64,000 nt of DNA from Chinchilla lanigera (taxonomy: Eukaryota > Chordata > Mammalia > Rodentia > Chinchillidae): NCBI RefSeq assembly GCF_000276665.1, contig NW_004955465.1:1271901-1335900 (forward strand), given 5' to 3'. This document shows, one piece after another, positions 36,414-47,965 of this stretch. The translations under genes and the position numbers were made by a program. Position 1 is the first letter of the stretch; each line of letters starts with the position of its first letter. The notes under the pieces are model-generated. The model was not told the origin of the DNA, searched no databases, and worked only from the letters and a program-made list of their open reading frames with translations.

Positions 36414-36925
36414 CCAGTGCCACTTTGGAAAAGATAATTCCACAAAAAGATCATTTCCATTGACTTATCTTGGCACCCTTGCTGAAAATCAGTTGTGGAT
36501 TCTTAGTTCTATTCCATTGATCTGTTTGTTCATCCTTATGTCAGTATCACACCATTTTTATTATTGTAGCTTTATAGTGAGTTTTGAAGTCATGAAGTGT
36601 AAGTCTTTTTACATCATTCTCTTTCAAGATTGCTTTCGCTCTTCTGGGTCATGAGAATTTCATATGAGTTTCAGAACCAACCTGTTAATCTCTGCATAAG
36701 CTAGCTAGGCTCTTGATAGGAATTAGATTGAACCTATAGATGGATTTAGGGGTTATTGCCATCTTAACAATATCTGGTGCCTTCTGATTCATGAACACAA
36801 GAGGCCATTCCAATTATTTGGATCTTTAGTCTATAGAGCACACATTTTGCACTTCTTAAATTTATTAAGTATTTTATTCTCTTGGATGCTGTTGTAATTT
36901 AATTTTCAGATCATTCATTTCTCTG

Positions 36926-38639
36926 CAGTATTTAAAAGTAAGCAGTGTCACCTCACCCATAAGTACTTCTATGGCATTTTGCCTGTAAACAGTAAAGCAG
37001 CATCTCTCAAGGAGAAGTACTGCGCCTTCCCTCCTTCCCCCGTCCCTTCCTCTCCCTCTCTCCCTGGTTTTTTTTTTTTTTTTTTTTTTGTCTTTCTTTT
37101 CTTTAGCTACCATGCTACTGCTGGACCCATAACAATTAACAAGCATCCCTTACTTTCATCTACTACACAGTGTACATTCAGATTTCTTCGATTATCTCTT
37201 AAATGTCTTCTCCTGGCTGGCCTCCCTAAGTGACGTTCTGAACAAGCCCCCACACTCTATATTTGTCAGCTACATCTTTCAGTTCTTTTCCATTTTCTAA
37301 CAGTCTTTTTCTTGTTTTTTCATGCTTTGAGGGTTTAACTTTATATTATTCAGGCGCAGCAAGTGAATCTATAATAACCTCTTGTAGGCCAAGTGTCCGC
37401 CTTCAGACGATCCTCCTTAAATGGATCTCAGATCCTTCTCACTTGGTTTCATAGAAGGAAATGTGAAGCCTAGAATAAATTTTCTCCTGCAGCAAAGCTA
37501 CTGGTCTGTGCAAGTGCGGTGTTGTTGTTGGCTTCCAGGCACCTGGTGGGGAGAAACAATCCTTGTTGAAGACGCTGGACAGGACATCATTGTTTCCTTC
37601 CCCACCCCCAGTACTTGAGCATCAATGACTAATTGTTAGATAGACTGAGCTCTCGGTCATCTCACGTTCTTTAATAGGGTGGAATTAGACTGTACTCCCT
37701 GCGCCACCCCTGCTCCATAGAGTTGTGGCTCATTCAGGACCTCTTGTACTCATGCGTCCTGTCCCTGACCTCTACTTCCTGATATGGTCTTGTCTTTGGT
37801 CCCCCCAGGCTCTTCTCTTCATTAAAAGTGTTTATCTGGACGCAAGAAACAGTTCTGCAATTAGGATCAAAGCAGAGCTTAAATGTGGACAAATCTTAAG
37901 AGTTTACACATCGCCTATGTCTCTCAGTTTTATGTTTTTTTTAAATTGGCAGCACTTTATTCTGACAGAGTGTATGCTTTTTTGATCACTATCTGCTGGT
38001 GGATTACTCTTAAATCATGCTGTTCTGGGCAGACAAGGGGCATCCAAAACATCCCCTCATCTAGTATGGCCAGATGCTGACTCATCAGCACGAAAGCCCC
38101 AGGAACCTTGTGTCTGGGTGTTTCCTGCTGTGCCTGCTGCCGTTATTCACGGTGCTGGACTCTGGCAAGGTGGGGAGGCTTCCTAGTGTAGGGAGATACT
38201 CGGGTATCTCAGGACAGTGGTTGTGTACTCATGGATAGATACATATTTAAATTGGTTTTCCCCATTTTCAGTGCGACTGACATTAGTCCCAGCCTCTGCC
38301 CGGTGGGTGTGCGTGTTTTCATATGTGACCTTACACTGTGTCCATTCCAGGCCATTCACTATCCCTGGTATATCAGGAAGCCAGAGACCTCTCCTTTCAA
38401 AACAAATCACTATTCTCTGGTTTCACAGATTAAAACTCAGCTTCTTGATCAGTGTGTGAGTAACCATGTGGATGGTCTTAGGAAAAGAGGAGCATATCTT
38501 GGCCTCATTTAAATGGAGTATCTGTCTGTCTGTCTGTTTCTCCCTGTTTCTCCCTCCCTCTGTCTGTGCCTTTCTCCCTTAGGCACATGTATACAGACAT
38601 ACACATGCACGTATTTAAGCCTTCAATGCATCTTAATAA
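36926..38639. other. Mostly unassigned intronic sequence
   Basis: Contains a CT-rich tract and a T23 run at 37021-37090 and a short (TCTG)n stretch at 38521-38540. No exon recognised. Confidence 0.4.
37066..37089. repeat. Poly(T) run
   Basis: About 23 T following a pyrimidine-rich stretch from 37021. No SINE body was found next to it, so it may be a bare old tail. Confidence 0.8.
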
Positions 38640-38940
38640 TTTCTGCATTTGGTGTGAGGAAGGAGTCCAGTTTCATTCTTTTGCATGTTATCATCCAGTT
38701 GTCCCAGCAGCACTTGTTGAAAAGACTATTCTTTTTCCACTGAATTGTCCTAGCACCCTTGTTGAAAATCAGTTGACCATAAGAGCAAGGATTTTAGTCT
38801 GACCTCTTAATTCTGTTCCATGGATCTTGAATGAATCTTGTTCATCTTTATTCCACCATGGCTCCATCTTTGTTGCTGTAGCATTAGAGTACGTTTTGAA
38901 ATCGTGAAGTATAAGCTTCCTACTTTATCTGTCTTACTTT
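38640..38940 (-). mobile_element. L1M ORF2-end fragment, antisense
   Basis: CATTTGGTGTGAGGAAGGAG, CATCCAGTTGTCCCAGCAGC, ACCCTTGTTGAAAATCAGTT and TTTTGAAATCGTGAAGTATA. Confidence 0.85.
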
Positions 38941-38944
38941 GTTC

Positions 38945-39555
38945 AGGTAATTTGTATATAATAAAATGCACCTATTTTTAAGTGTATGGTTTGATGAGTT
39001 TAAATAAAACGTATAGACCTATGTAACACCACTCCAGGATCATGATCTAGAATATTGCTGTCATTCCAGAAAGTCCACTGAGTGACCTTGCAGTCCATTT
39101 TCCATCCTCCTAGCTTCAACCCCAGCCCAGGCAAGTGACCATGGATATTTCTTCTGTCACCATAACTTACTTTTGCATATTTTATGATTTTATATCAGTA
39201 AAGTCATACAATGCATATCCTTTTATCTCTGTCTTCTTTTCATTTCATGTGATATTTCTGACCTCTCCACTTATCTTTGCTTGTCTCAGTAGCTCATTTA
39301 TTTTTATTACTGAATAGTATTCTGGTTTTGTATGTATCACAATTTACTTATCCATTTTGATGTTAGACATTGAATTGTTTCTAGTTTGGGGCTATAAAAA
39401 AGTAGAACTGCTGTGAACTTTCATGTTTGGTTCTTTTGTGTAAACGTGGGTTTTCATTTCATTTGGTGAATTTCTAGGAGTGGAATTGCTGGGCTTCAGG
39501 GTAGAAATGTGCTTTTGTTAAAAATTTTTGCCTGTTTTTCAATGTACTTGTGCAG
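38945..39555 (-). mobile_element. L1M 3'UTR fragment, antisense
   Basis: AATAAAATGCACCTATTTTT, TATAGACCTATGTAACACCA, CAGTAGCTCATTTATTTTTA, TTCTAGTTTGGGGCTATAAA and GTGGAATTGCTGGGCTTCAG. In an intact antisense L1 this would lie left of the ORF2 part, so it is a separate insertion or rearranged piece. Confidence 0.8.
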
Positions 39556-39750
39556 CCCATCTCTTAAATACCCACTGGTACCATGACTAGCTCATGTTTT
39601 GTGCTAGGACAAATAAAGAAAATGTGCAGATCCAGCTGGTCCCTGTGGCATCTTCCTCAGTGAAGTACTTTCAGAAAGAGCCCTGAGTCCCTGAATGTCC
39701 CTCCCGGTTCCTGGTCTCGGGTCTGCTCTTGGTGGTAGCCACTGGCTAGC

Positions 39751-39820
39751 CTGAGCTCTGAGCCCTGAGCCCTGAGCCCTGAGCTCTGAACCCTGAGCTC
39801 TGAGGCCTGAGTCCTGAGCA
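39751..39820. repeat. 7-bp minisatellite, 10 units
   Basis: Ten contiguous heptamers of the form CTGAGCY (variants CTGAACC, CTGAGGC, CTGAGTC, CTGAGCA). On the minus strand it gives repeated SELRAQG-type residues in a chance ORF. Confidence 0.95.
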
Positions 39821-40087
39821 GCAGGAGAGAGAAGCTGCAATTTCTCAAGTTCCTCATAAGCCCTAGCAAGGCAGGGAGAGGGTGATTGCTCAAGAGAGCC
39901 ACGTTCTGCCTGAAGGCCCTGGGACCCTAGATGAATTCCTCTATGAGTCCAGGGAAGCCCATTAATCAAAACTAGACACCTCCCCTGTTCCCTGCATGCT
40001 CATTGTTTATGCACACACACAGACATTCTGGGTCAAATACACAAAATGAATGTTTGAAGAAAATGAGACACTTTATTCCTGAAAAAG

Positions 40088-40176
40088 TTTTTTTTTTTTT
40101 TTCCGGTACCAGGAATCGAACTCATGACCTTGCACTTGCCAGGTAGGTGCTGTGCCGCTGAGCTAAATCCCCAGTC
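40088..40176 (-). mobile_element. Young ID SINE, antisense
   Basis: T run, CCGGTACCAGGAATCGAACT, CTTGCACTTGCCAGGTAGG and GCTGAGCTAAATCCCCAG. 10-bp duplication CCTGAAAAAG at 40078-40087 and 40177-40186. Confidence 0.9.
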
Positions 40177-40186
40177 CCTGAAAAAG

Positions 40187-40275
40187 GTTTTATTGAGGTA
40201 AATTTTGTGTGCAGTGAATGTGTAGCTAGTAAGTGTACAATTTAATGTGTTTCGATAAATATATATACCCAATAG
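40187..40275 (-). mobile_element. L1M 3'UTR piece, antisense
   Basis: TTTTATTGAGGTAAATTTTG and AGTGTACAATTTAATGTGTT match old L1 3'UTRs. Confidence 0.6.
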
Positions 40276-40455
40276 CCACACCCAACTCGTAATCCTACAC
40301 TTTGAGAGGCTGAGGCAGGAGGATCATAACTTCAAACCCAGTGTAGACAATTCAGCAACTTAGTGAGACTCTATATCAAAAATTTAAAAAAAAATGTAAA
40401 GAATTAGGGATGTAGTTCAGTAAGAAGGTCTTGTATTTAATCATAGATATAAGAT
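40276..40455 (+). mobile_element. B1-dID SINE, degraded
   Basis: GTAATCCTACACTTTGAGAG, GCTGAGGCAGGAGGATCA, an A-rich link, then AGGGATGTAGTTCAGTAAGA. Confidence 0.7.
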
Positions 40456-40604
40456 CTGGAATATTTCAAAAGGAGCAACTTAAAAAGTTTTCTCTTGAAC
40501 GTGTGTGGAGCAAGCATTTCCCTGAACCCTGTCCCTCGCAGCCCCGGCTTTGATAAGGAAGTGGGTCTTGGAACAGATCCAAATCAGCTAGTGCTGGGGA
40601 CCTA

Positions 40605-40970
40605 ACAATAATGACCTAATTTAGCAGGCATATCCTAGAGACAGTGAGAGTTCAGTTCCAGAACGACTGCAGCAAAGGGATTATGACAGTAAAGCAAGTC
40701 GCATGTGGCTTTTGGTTTCCTAGTTCATATAAAAGTTATATTGTAGTCTATTAAAAGCTTGCAGTAGCATTTTGTCTAGAAAAATGTACATACTTTAACT
40801 TAAAAATATTTTCTTGCTAAAAAAAATGCTCATGACTACCTGAGCTATTGGAAGAAGGACACCAGTAGATCAGCTGAATGCAGGGGTATCGCAAACCTCT
40901 GATCTATAGAAAAGCACAGTATTGTGAAAGGCAGTACAGTGAGGCACAATAAAGTGAGCTATGGCTGGCT
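40605..40970 (+). mobile_element. Tigger1-derived non-autonomous transposon
   Basis: GAGTTCAGTTCCAGAACGAC, AGTAAAGCAAGTCGCATGTG, TATAAAAGTTATATTGTAGT and, at the other end, AGGCACAATAAAGTGAGC match both ends of Tigger1 with the transposase middle deleted. Confidence 0.75.
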
Positions 40971-40984
40971 TATAAGATGTGTAT

Positions 40985-41085
40985 GAACTTGAGCTCGTTT
41001 AATCCTTACAGGGGTCCTGTGAGGTAGGAGTTCTTGTTTCCATTTTAGGAGGCCAAGCGCAGTAACTGGTGTGGCCCATGACATA
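40985..41085 (-). mobile_element. MIR fragment, antisense
   Basis: GTTTAATCCTTACAGGGGTC and CTGTGAGGTAGGAGTTCTTG followed by TTTCCATTTTAGG. Confidence 0.65.
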
Positions 41086-41839
41086 CGACACAGTGCAGTT
41101 GCCGTCTTGCGTGATGCAGCTTGTCGCTAGCAGCGCCTTGGAGTCACGACCCAGCTGCAAAGACTCCAGCTTTGTGCTTTCTTTCCATAAAAAGCAGCTC
41201 TTGCATTTTCTCCTGAGCTGTTTAAGGATGGAGATAAAGAGATGCCTCTTTGGGGAAAAGGAATATGTAGGGACATTGCTCATACTTCAAAGTGTCTTCT
41301 TTTAAAAATTAATGCAAAGGGTGATTTTGTTTCCAAATGTGCCTGTGTTTATTTTGATGTAAGATACATTTAATTAAAAAATAGCCACCCCATTTCCTCC
41401 CCCACTCATTAAGTAAAAAGATGCTCCAGGGAGATGACACGTAGGCCCTGTGGTCCAGTATGAGGCTTCCAGGATGCGACAGGGGCTGCTCCAGAAATGA
41501 CACTGGGCTGAAAGTGAAACAGGAAATGAAAAGCCACACGGTAAAAGTGCAGGTCACTTTCTCACGCCAGGTGCCATCTTCAGATGGAGAGGTCGGGGGC
41601 CCAGAGCCTCGTGTCCCTTTTTCCTTCAAAAGCTGCCTTCTGGGCATCCCCCAGCCCCACGTCTCTGCTCTGAGCTTCCTAGGTGACTGCTATGATGCCC
41701 TGGTCCCTCCCCTGAGCTCTTCTTCCAACACCTGTCCTCCCGGTGGCCCTGCAGATGTGGGTCACTGCATACCTGTGATCCCTTCCTCTTGGGGGGTGGT
41801 GACTGTCCCTCCCTGTGCCATGAAACAGCCTCAGGGATA
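41086..41839. other. Unassigned intronic sequence
   Basis: Unique DNA. The 149-codon ORF at 41460-41909 runs into the next LTR and is not supported. Confidence 0.4.
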
Positions 41840-42235
41840 TGAGCTTCCTCCTGCTGCTGTCACAGATTTAGTGGTGCAAAACAACAGAAATAGATTCTTG
41901 GAGATCTAAACTCAGTGTGTTGACAGGGATGTATTCTCCCTGGAACTTCTAGCTTTCCTAGCTTCTAGAAGCTGCCTGCGTGTCCTGGCTCCTGCCCGTG
42001 TCTCTGCTACTCTGACCTCTCGCTTGCCTGGCACCTGTCCTATCACCCATTCTGATCTCTTGTCTCCTCCTCCTCCTAACGAGCACAGCAATCACACTGG
42101 GCCTGCCTGGATAATCCAGCATAATCTCCCTCTCTTGTGACCACTGACTTAGTCACATCTGCAAAATCTCTTCACCACCACGTAAGGTTCTAAGGATTAG
42201 GGCATTGGCATTCCACCTGCTATGCTAAAATACTG
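41840..42235 (-). mobile_element. MLT/MST-like MaLR LTR, antisense
   Basis: GCTGCTGTCACAGATTTAGT, GGTGCAAAACAACAGAAATA, GACTTAGTCACATCTGCAAA and a GGTTCTAAGGATTAGGGCAT end. Similar to 28265. Confidence 0.6.
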
Positions 42236-42929
42236 CAGGGCAAAGGGAAATTTCTCCTGTACCCTCTGTAGAGCTGCTGGGACACATTCACGTTAATTGG
42301 AGAAGAGATACACACATTGATTATATGCAGAATCAATCACAGAGTGTAATTATTCACCAGCCCAACAATTCAGAATAGCCCTCTTTTTCTATAGCACAGG
42401 GGAGAGAATGGGGAATGTAAGCAATTTTGAGGGGCAAACAGTAAATGGTTTTCAGCATAGTTCAATGGGTGTGGAGAGTGTAGAGGGGCCTGGGACAAAG
42501 TCTGTTTGGCACGCAGAACAGACAGTGGTTTGTAAATGATTCTCCGTGGTGCTAAACTAGGACATGAGTGTGTGACAATAGTACATCCAGGTATGTCGAC
42601 CAGCTTCAGTCTTCTTGTGATTTCAGTTTAGTCCTCTCTAGTTAATGACACTTCAGCATGAAGATGGAGGTTGACTGTCTTCTTTTGGTGCACGGATCTG
42701 GTCTCCAGGCCAATGAGGGAACTCTACAGAAGGCTCCTCCCTGACCAGGGAGGGCGAGGGACAGGGCAAGATGGCAGGCCCTTGCTTCCAACATGGGTTC
42801 CAAGGCTCTCAATGTGGCAAAGCACCAGTTTTCTGACCCCAGCAGGACTCAGAATCTTTGTCACTGCCTCTTGGGAAAAAGCCACTGTCTTGCAGCTGAT
42901 GGTGCTATGGGCCGAGGTCTGTGTTACTC
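42236..42929. other. Unassigned intronic sequence
   Basis: No element or exon recognised. Confidence 0.35.
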
Positions 42930-43165
42930 AGCATGACACTCAGTTTGAGAGGTGCATTAGGAAATCCTTGGGCCGCTAGATCCAAGTTCAAATCCTGGTG
43001 CAGCTCTTAGCTCTGGGACCTGGCATAGGTTAAATGTATCACCTCTGTGCCTCTGTTTCCTGGTCTATAAAAGGGCAGCAGTAATTTAACTTCGCAGGAA
43101 AGATCAGAGATAAAATATTTAGCACTATGGCTGGCAAACAGTAAGTGTTCAAAAAACAATGGCTG
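42930..43165 (+). mobile_element. MIR SINE, nearly full length
   Basis: AAGTTCAAATCCTGGTGCAG, TCTGTGCCTCTGTTTCCTGG, TCTATAAAAGGGCAGCAGTA and ATGGCTGGCAAACAGTAAGT in MIR order. Confidence 0.8.
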
Positions 43166-44734
43166 TGATTATAAAAAGGAGTGTTGCTCCTTTGCATAGC
43201 TTGCAGTTGAGTGGTACCTTTGTGGGTATTTATACAGTTACTAAAAACAAACAAAAGAAATATAGAAATGTTGCTGGACAGGCTTGCACTGTGGGAATTT
43301 CAGAAAGTGCGGGTGATGGAGACATGCTAAGAGAAAACCGATCACCACCAATCCACCCATCTATGCCCCCTCTGCTCACCCCAGGCTCCGAGCACCCTAG
43401 AGGGAAGAAATCCCAGCTGGACCTGGGGCAGGGATGGCATTGCCTGGGTGGAATCTCTCCAGGCAACGGAAGGTCCTTGGCTGAGAGTTCATCTAGCAGG
43501 GGTAGACAGGGCTTGGCTTTGATGCCAAGGAAGGAACAAAGACTAGGGAGGCCTCCCAAGTGGGATGGCTCTTTGCTCTTTATCTCAAGGAGCAGGGGCT
43601 CACATTTGTGTGTGAGTTCTGCAGCTGGTCACTTTACTAAGTTATCTTCGTTCCTTGGGGTGTTACTGGAGGAAGCTGGACCCTGGGAGCTTGACTCCCT
43701 TACCTAGTAAGGAGCAAGCCTGGCTGCTGTCCATCGCCTAAGCCTACCAGCCTGTGATTCTGCAATACCCGAATTTCTGAGATACTGGAAGATCCAGATC
43801 CCCGGGAGAAGCGAGGCCATGATAGCTGAGTTTCATTGGGTGGTGACTTGCAGCCTCTTTAGCAAAGATCCAGGGCCTTTTGGACAGGGCTGTGCCAAAG
43901 GCAGGGGCTGTCAGGCTGATGGGTGTGCCCATTCCTGTCCAATCTGTCCTGCCCTTCCCTTCTGACACTTCGGCCCTGGCCTAGTCCATTTGTGTAGTGG
44001 TAACAAAACCCCGGGGGGTTGGGCAGTGGATGAAGGAAAGAGGTTTATCGGGCTTATGAGCTGGAAGGAGGGATGATTCACATCCTGGGCAGAATGGCAC
44101 ACAGTTTGAAACTTACGAGTATGAATTATTTTTGGAAATTTCCATTTGATATTTCCATTCTGTGGTAGAGCCTGTGGTGATCAAACATGAAAAGTGAAGT
44201 GGGCTTAAGCAAGCTTTGGTGCCAGCAGACTCGGGAGTTCAGAGAGCGGGAGGAAACTGTTCTTGGAGGACCCTGCTGCTCCGCCCCAGATGCAGAGGCC
44301 TGCAAGAGCTGCCTTGTTCTGGCTGCAGGGTCACCCTGGACTGGCCCACGGGTGTGGACTTCCTTGACAATGGCGAGCTGAGAAATTCAGGCCACATCCC
44401 CTCATTTCCTCTCTTTCCTGGAAATCCCCCTGACTTCTGTGTTCCTGTCCACTCACTTCATCCAGTCAGCCTCTCCTCCCCCAATAAGCAGTGACAGGAG
44501 TTATGTACCTGAGAGGGCCCATGTAGCAAGAGAGCTGCCTCCGTGGTCAGCAGTAATGTACCCACTGGATTGGTTCCAGGTCTAACAAACTTCAGAATCC
44601 TGAGTGGTTCCCTTTGCCATGGGTAAGTTAACCACCAATCCACTCAGTACAAGGCCCTGTCTGTCAATTGTTTTAAAGAGAGTTGTCATAGCAGCCATTG
44701 TCAACAACAGCACCTTGGCCACCGATAAACTGTA
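43166..44734. other. Unassigned intronic sequence
   Basis: GC-richer unique DNA. The 182-codon ORF at 43159-43707 overlaps an antisense ORF and has no domain. Confidence 0.4.
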
Positions 44735-44925
44735 CACTTACTCTGCTCCAGAACCCACGCCAAGCTCTTAAGATGGTTCTCGCATCAGATGAAATTGATA
44801 CTCCTATTATCCCCATTTTATAGGCAAGGAAACTGAGGTTAACTTAGAGACATTAAGTTGTCCAAAATAAGTAGTAGAGACTGGGAGGTCTGACTCAGCC
44901 CTTGGTCTGGATCCTTTCCCTGGGC
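44735..44925 (-). mobile_element. MIR SINE, antisense
   Basis: TATTATCCCCATTTTATAGG, CAAGGAAACTGAGGTTAACT and GGGAGGTCTGACTCAGCCC. Confidence 0.75.
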
Positions 44926-45220
44926 TTTTATCAATATTCTCTGCCAAAGCTTCCATGGCACCTTCAGGAGGTTCCAGACAAGGTTATTGAGATTTAAGTA
45001 TATTTCTCACTCTCTCTTCAAAGAAACAAACAAAATCTAGTGTCCACCGACCTTCATGAACTAACCCTTTCTATCTTTGGAACCATAAGGAACCATTTGA
45101 ATTTTCCCTCCGCTGGCTTTCTGTCTTTCTCTCCTTATTGGATTAATTCAAACAACAAAAATCTATTGAAGGTGCTAATTGTGCAAGGCCATCAGAAGAC
45201 ACCAAGACGTGTGGTTCCTG

Positions 45221-45253
45221 ATGGTTCTAAAGGGCTTCACCCTTTAGAACCAT
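45221..45253. repeat. Perfect 14-bp inverted repeat, 5-base loop
   Basis: ATGGTTCTAAAGGG, loop CTTCA, CCCTTTAGAACCAT. Not obviously part of a known element; a MIR-like stretch lies around it (TGTGCAAGGCCATCAG). Confidence 0.9.
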
Positions 45254-45469
45254 GCACATGCTTCATGTGCCAGGTAGCTTCCCTACATTGTCTCACTTAA
45301 TACCCACAGAAAGCTTTACATGCTGCTGTCCCTCTGTTATATAAACCCCAAATAAATGGAGGCTCAGGTTGTTTCGGCGATCTTGCTCACTGTTGTAGAG
45401 CTCACAAGTGGTTGAGGTCTTCAATATTAGACAGGACAATATTGACTAAAGACTCTAGTTGTTACAGGA

Positions 45470-45660
45470 TAAAACTCAGAAAGTTGCAACTGGCTCAGGT
45501 GGCAGTGTGAGAGGGAGAGATATCAAACCTCCTGCTCAAGGAGGGTGTCCCAGAAGAGGCGGAGCTTAAATTAAACTTTGGAGATGGGGTGAGATGATGG
45601 GGTCCAGGTGGGCAGAGGCCACAGGTGTGAGAAGGGGTGTGTACACAGACACAGCACCTA
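45470..45660 (-). mobile_element. Probable L2 fragment, antisense
   Basis: GGAGGGTGTCCCAGAAGAGG, GGAGCTTAAATTAAACTTTG and GGTGGGCAGAGGCCACAGG follow the reverse L2 3' coding end. Confidence 0.45.
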
Positions 45661-47504
45661 TTTGAATTTGAGGACAGAGCAGAGGAAACACGGGGTAGGG
45701 CTTTGGGAGAAGTGAACCAATATTCTCACTGTCCCGGAAATGCTGACATGTTCTCCATGCTGACGCTGGCCTTCCCATCTCCTCTTGCCCCGCCCCCCCA
45801 CCTCCCAAATAGATGAAAATGGGCCATTTAATGAACAAGGCATTATAAGGAGATGTACTTGAAGGGACCCTGTAGAACAGTTAGTCCCAGTGCTACCTAC
45901 CCTTCCTCAAAGTGGGGATAATTCAGACATTGGTGCAGAAGAGCAGGGTGAGAGTTCTCTTCAGACCCCACATCACAAACTTCGGGTCCCCAGCCCCCAC
46001 AGAACCTTCACCATCCCTTGTCACAGATTGGCTGGTCCTCCAGGAAGTTCCCATGATCATCACTTGCCAGTTTGAAGGGCAGCAGGTGACCTTCTTCATG
46101 TGGTTTCTGGTGACACTTTTAGGTGGCTGAACCCTGACAGCTTATTAGGATCAGAGCCCATGGGAACAGTTTCCTGGGTGGACGCTCTCCTGCCTGTCCT
46201 AGCTTGAGATACCCACATAGAGGACTGGCACGTGTGTGAAACTAGATGTCAACATCATACCCAACCCACACTTCCTCTGCTCTCCCCTGGCAGCTGGTTA
46301 TAGTGGTTGCTAAGCAACCAGGTTATCCTCACTGCCTGGTTGGTTGCCAGATATGGAAGAGGCCTGCAACTCCTCCTGGGCAACTCCAGCTGTGCGATAC
46401 CCCACAGGAACTTGACCTCTGTAGCCTCCAACCAGCTCCAACCCTGCTTTGCGTGGGTTTGCAACCAGGATGGTTCCCGTCTTCCTGAAGGTGTGGGTGT
46501 GCCTTTCGAGACTAGAAATAATGATCTAGATCCTTGAAATAGTACATACAAACTGCAAGGAAACAGAACCTGAACCTCACAGGCAAAGAAGTCTCCTAAT
46601 TCCAGAGAGTTTAAACTGATTTATGCCTTCATTTGTATTTTTAAAAAAAATCCCAAGAGGCCATTATTTTAGTTTGCGTCAGAGAACTCAGGAAGTTAGA
46701 TTTATTCTGACAGTCAAGAAGGTACTAAGACACATAGCTGGGAAGCCCCGGGAGTTACACTCTCATCACTCACTCCTCACTGTCCCTGTGAGGTCTTCAA
46801 GGGCTTCTCATGGCCAAGGTCTGGCTTTTTAGATTGTCAACAAGTACTAAAAAGTTTCTACAAGAAGTCTGATGTTGAGGGGAAAGCAAAGTATTGGCCA
46901 ATGCAAGATGACTCCCCCTCTTTATGAAATCATAAGTATGGTTGGGGGAGGGGATGCACAGATTGTTCTAGAATGCAGGTTCCTGAACATTCCCTGTTCA
47001 GGGACACTCTCCTGTCCCAGGACACAGGTTGCTTCTGTTTCCAGAATGTCTGTCATAGTGATCCTTTCAAAAGACTTAGCAATTCTACTTAGTAATTAGG
47101 TCCAAATAACTTAAACGTATTTGCATCCTAACAACTTAGCAGGTGCTTAAAAAAGACATGACTTGAAAGAGTAAAAATATTTTTGTTTCATTCATAAGTT
47201 AAGTCACAATGACTTCCAAGGGGTTGTGTGTGGCTGTTTGGAACTGCACTTCTCATACTTGGCATCAGATAGAGCACTGCCCCTTGCATTTCTTGCCTGT
47301 GTTGGTTTTTGCCTGGTGTGTGTTTTTTCTAATCACAGCCACTGCCGAAAACTCAGCTTCCCAGAGATAGCCTGGCCCTGAAGTTGATGTCAGTGTACAC
47401 CGATGTTGAACTTTGAGTCAGTAGCTTCTCTAGTGTCTAACAGATGTCCAGTATCACAGCATTTCCTCAAAATGTTAAAATACTGCCATATAGCACTTAA
47501 TGCT
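45661..47504. other. Unassigned intronic sequence
   Basis: A short hairpin-forming stretch (CCTGAACATTCCCTGTTCAGG) near 46981-47001 is seen. ORFs at 46246-46551 overlap on both strands and are not supported. Confidence 0.4.
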
Positions 47505-47965
47505 GGGGCTGGATTTGAGAACTGTGCTGTTAGGTGGTTTCATCATTGTGCACGCATTGCAGGGTGCATTAATTCACCACCATGATGGCCTAGGCAGGTG
47601 ATCCGCTCCATGTGCAATCAAGAGACTAAACTAGATGAAGAGCTCTGTTGTCGGTAGAACGTGGCAGACTGTTTTACAATAAATGTGGGATTTTTCTTAG
47701 TAAGTGAGAGGAGTATATTTCAAAATAATGGTTAAAAGTATAGTAAATACACAAGCCAGTAACACAGCCCTTTATCATCCAGTATTGTGTACTGTACATG
47801 ATGGTGTGCCCTGTTTACATGTGAGTGCAGTAGGTTTGTTTACACCAGCATCACACAAATGCGAACAGTGTGTTGTGCTAGGATGACACTAGGTGACAGA
47901 CTCCTCAGCCCCTTTATGAGGTGCAATTCATCATTAACTGAATGGTGCATGACTCTACTGCACTG
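47505..47965 (+). mobile_element. MER2/Tigger-type DNA transposon
   Basis: GTTAGGTGGTTTCATCATTG, TTAAAAGTATAGTAAATACA, GCAGTAGGTTTGTTTACACC and the terminus ATGGTGCATGACTCTACTG match MER2-like elements. No transposase ORF. Confidence 0.75.

Larger units (their letters stand above)
34970..36925 (-). mobile_element. L1M LINE: 3'UTR and end of ORF2, antisense
   Basis: Reading left to right: 3'UTR (TTCCATATAAATAAAAATCA, AGTAGAATTGCTGGGTCATA, TGTTTTCCAAAGTGGCTGCA), then the ORF2 end (TTGATTTGCATTTGCGTAAT, TGATTTATTG-type blocks, CTTGGCACCCTTGCTGAAAA). Many stops; long inactive. Two ID elements inserted later. Confidence 0.85.

Noticed and set aside
39604..39969. Minus-strand ORF with SELRAQG repeats
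   Set aside because: The repeats are the translated 7-bp minisatellite, not a protein repeat family.
43159..43707. 182-codon ORF
   Set aside because: Begins inside a MIR tail, overlaps an antisense ORF of 109 codons, and shows no recognisable protein.
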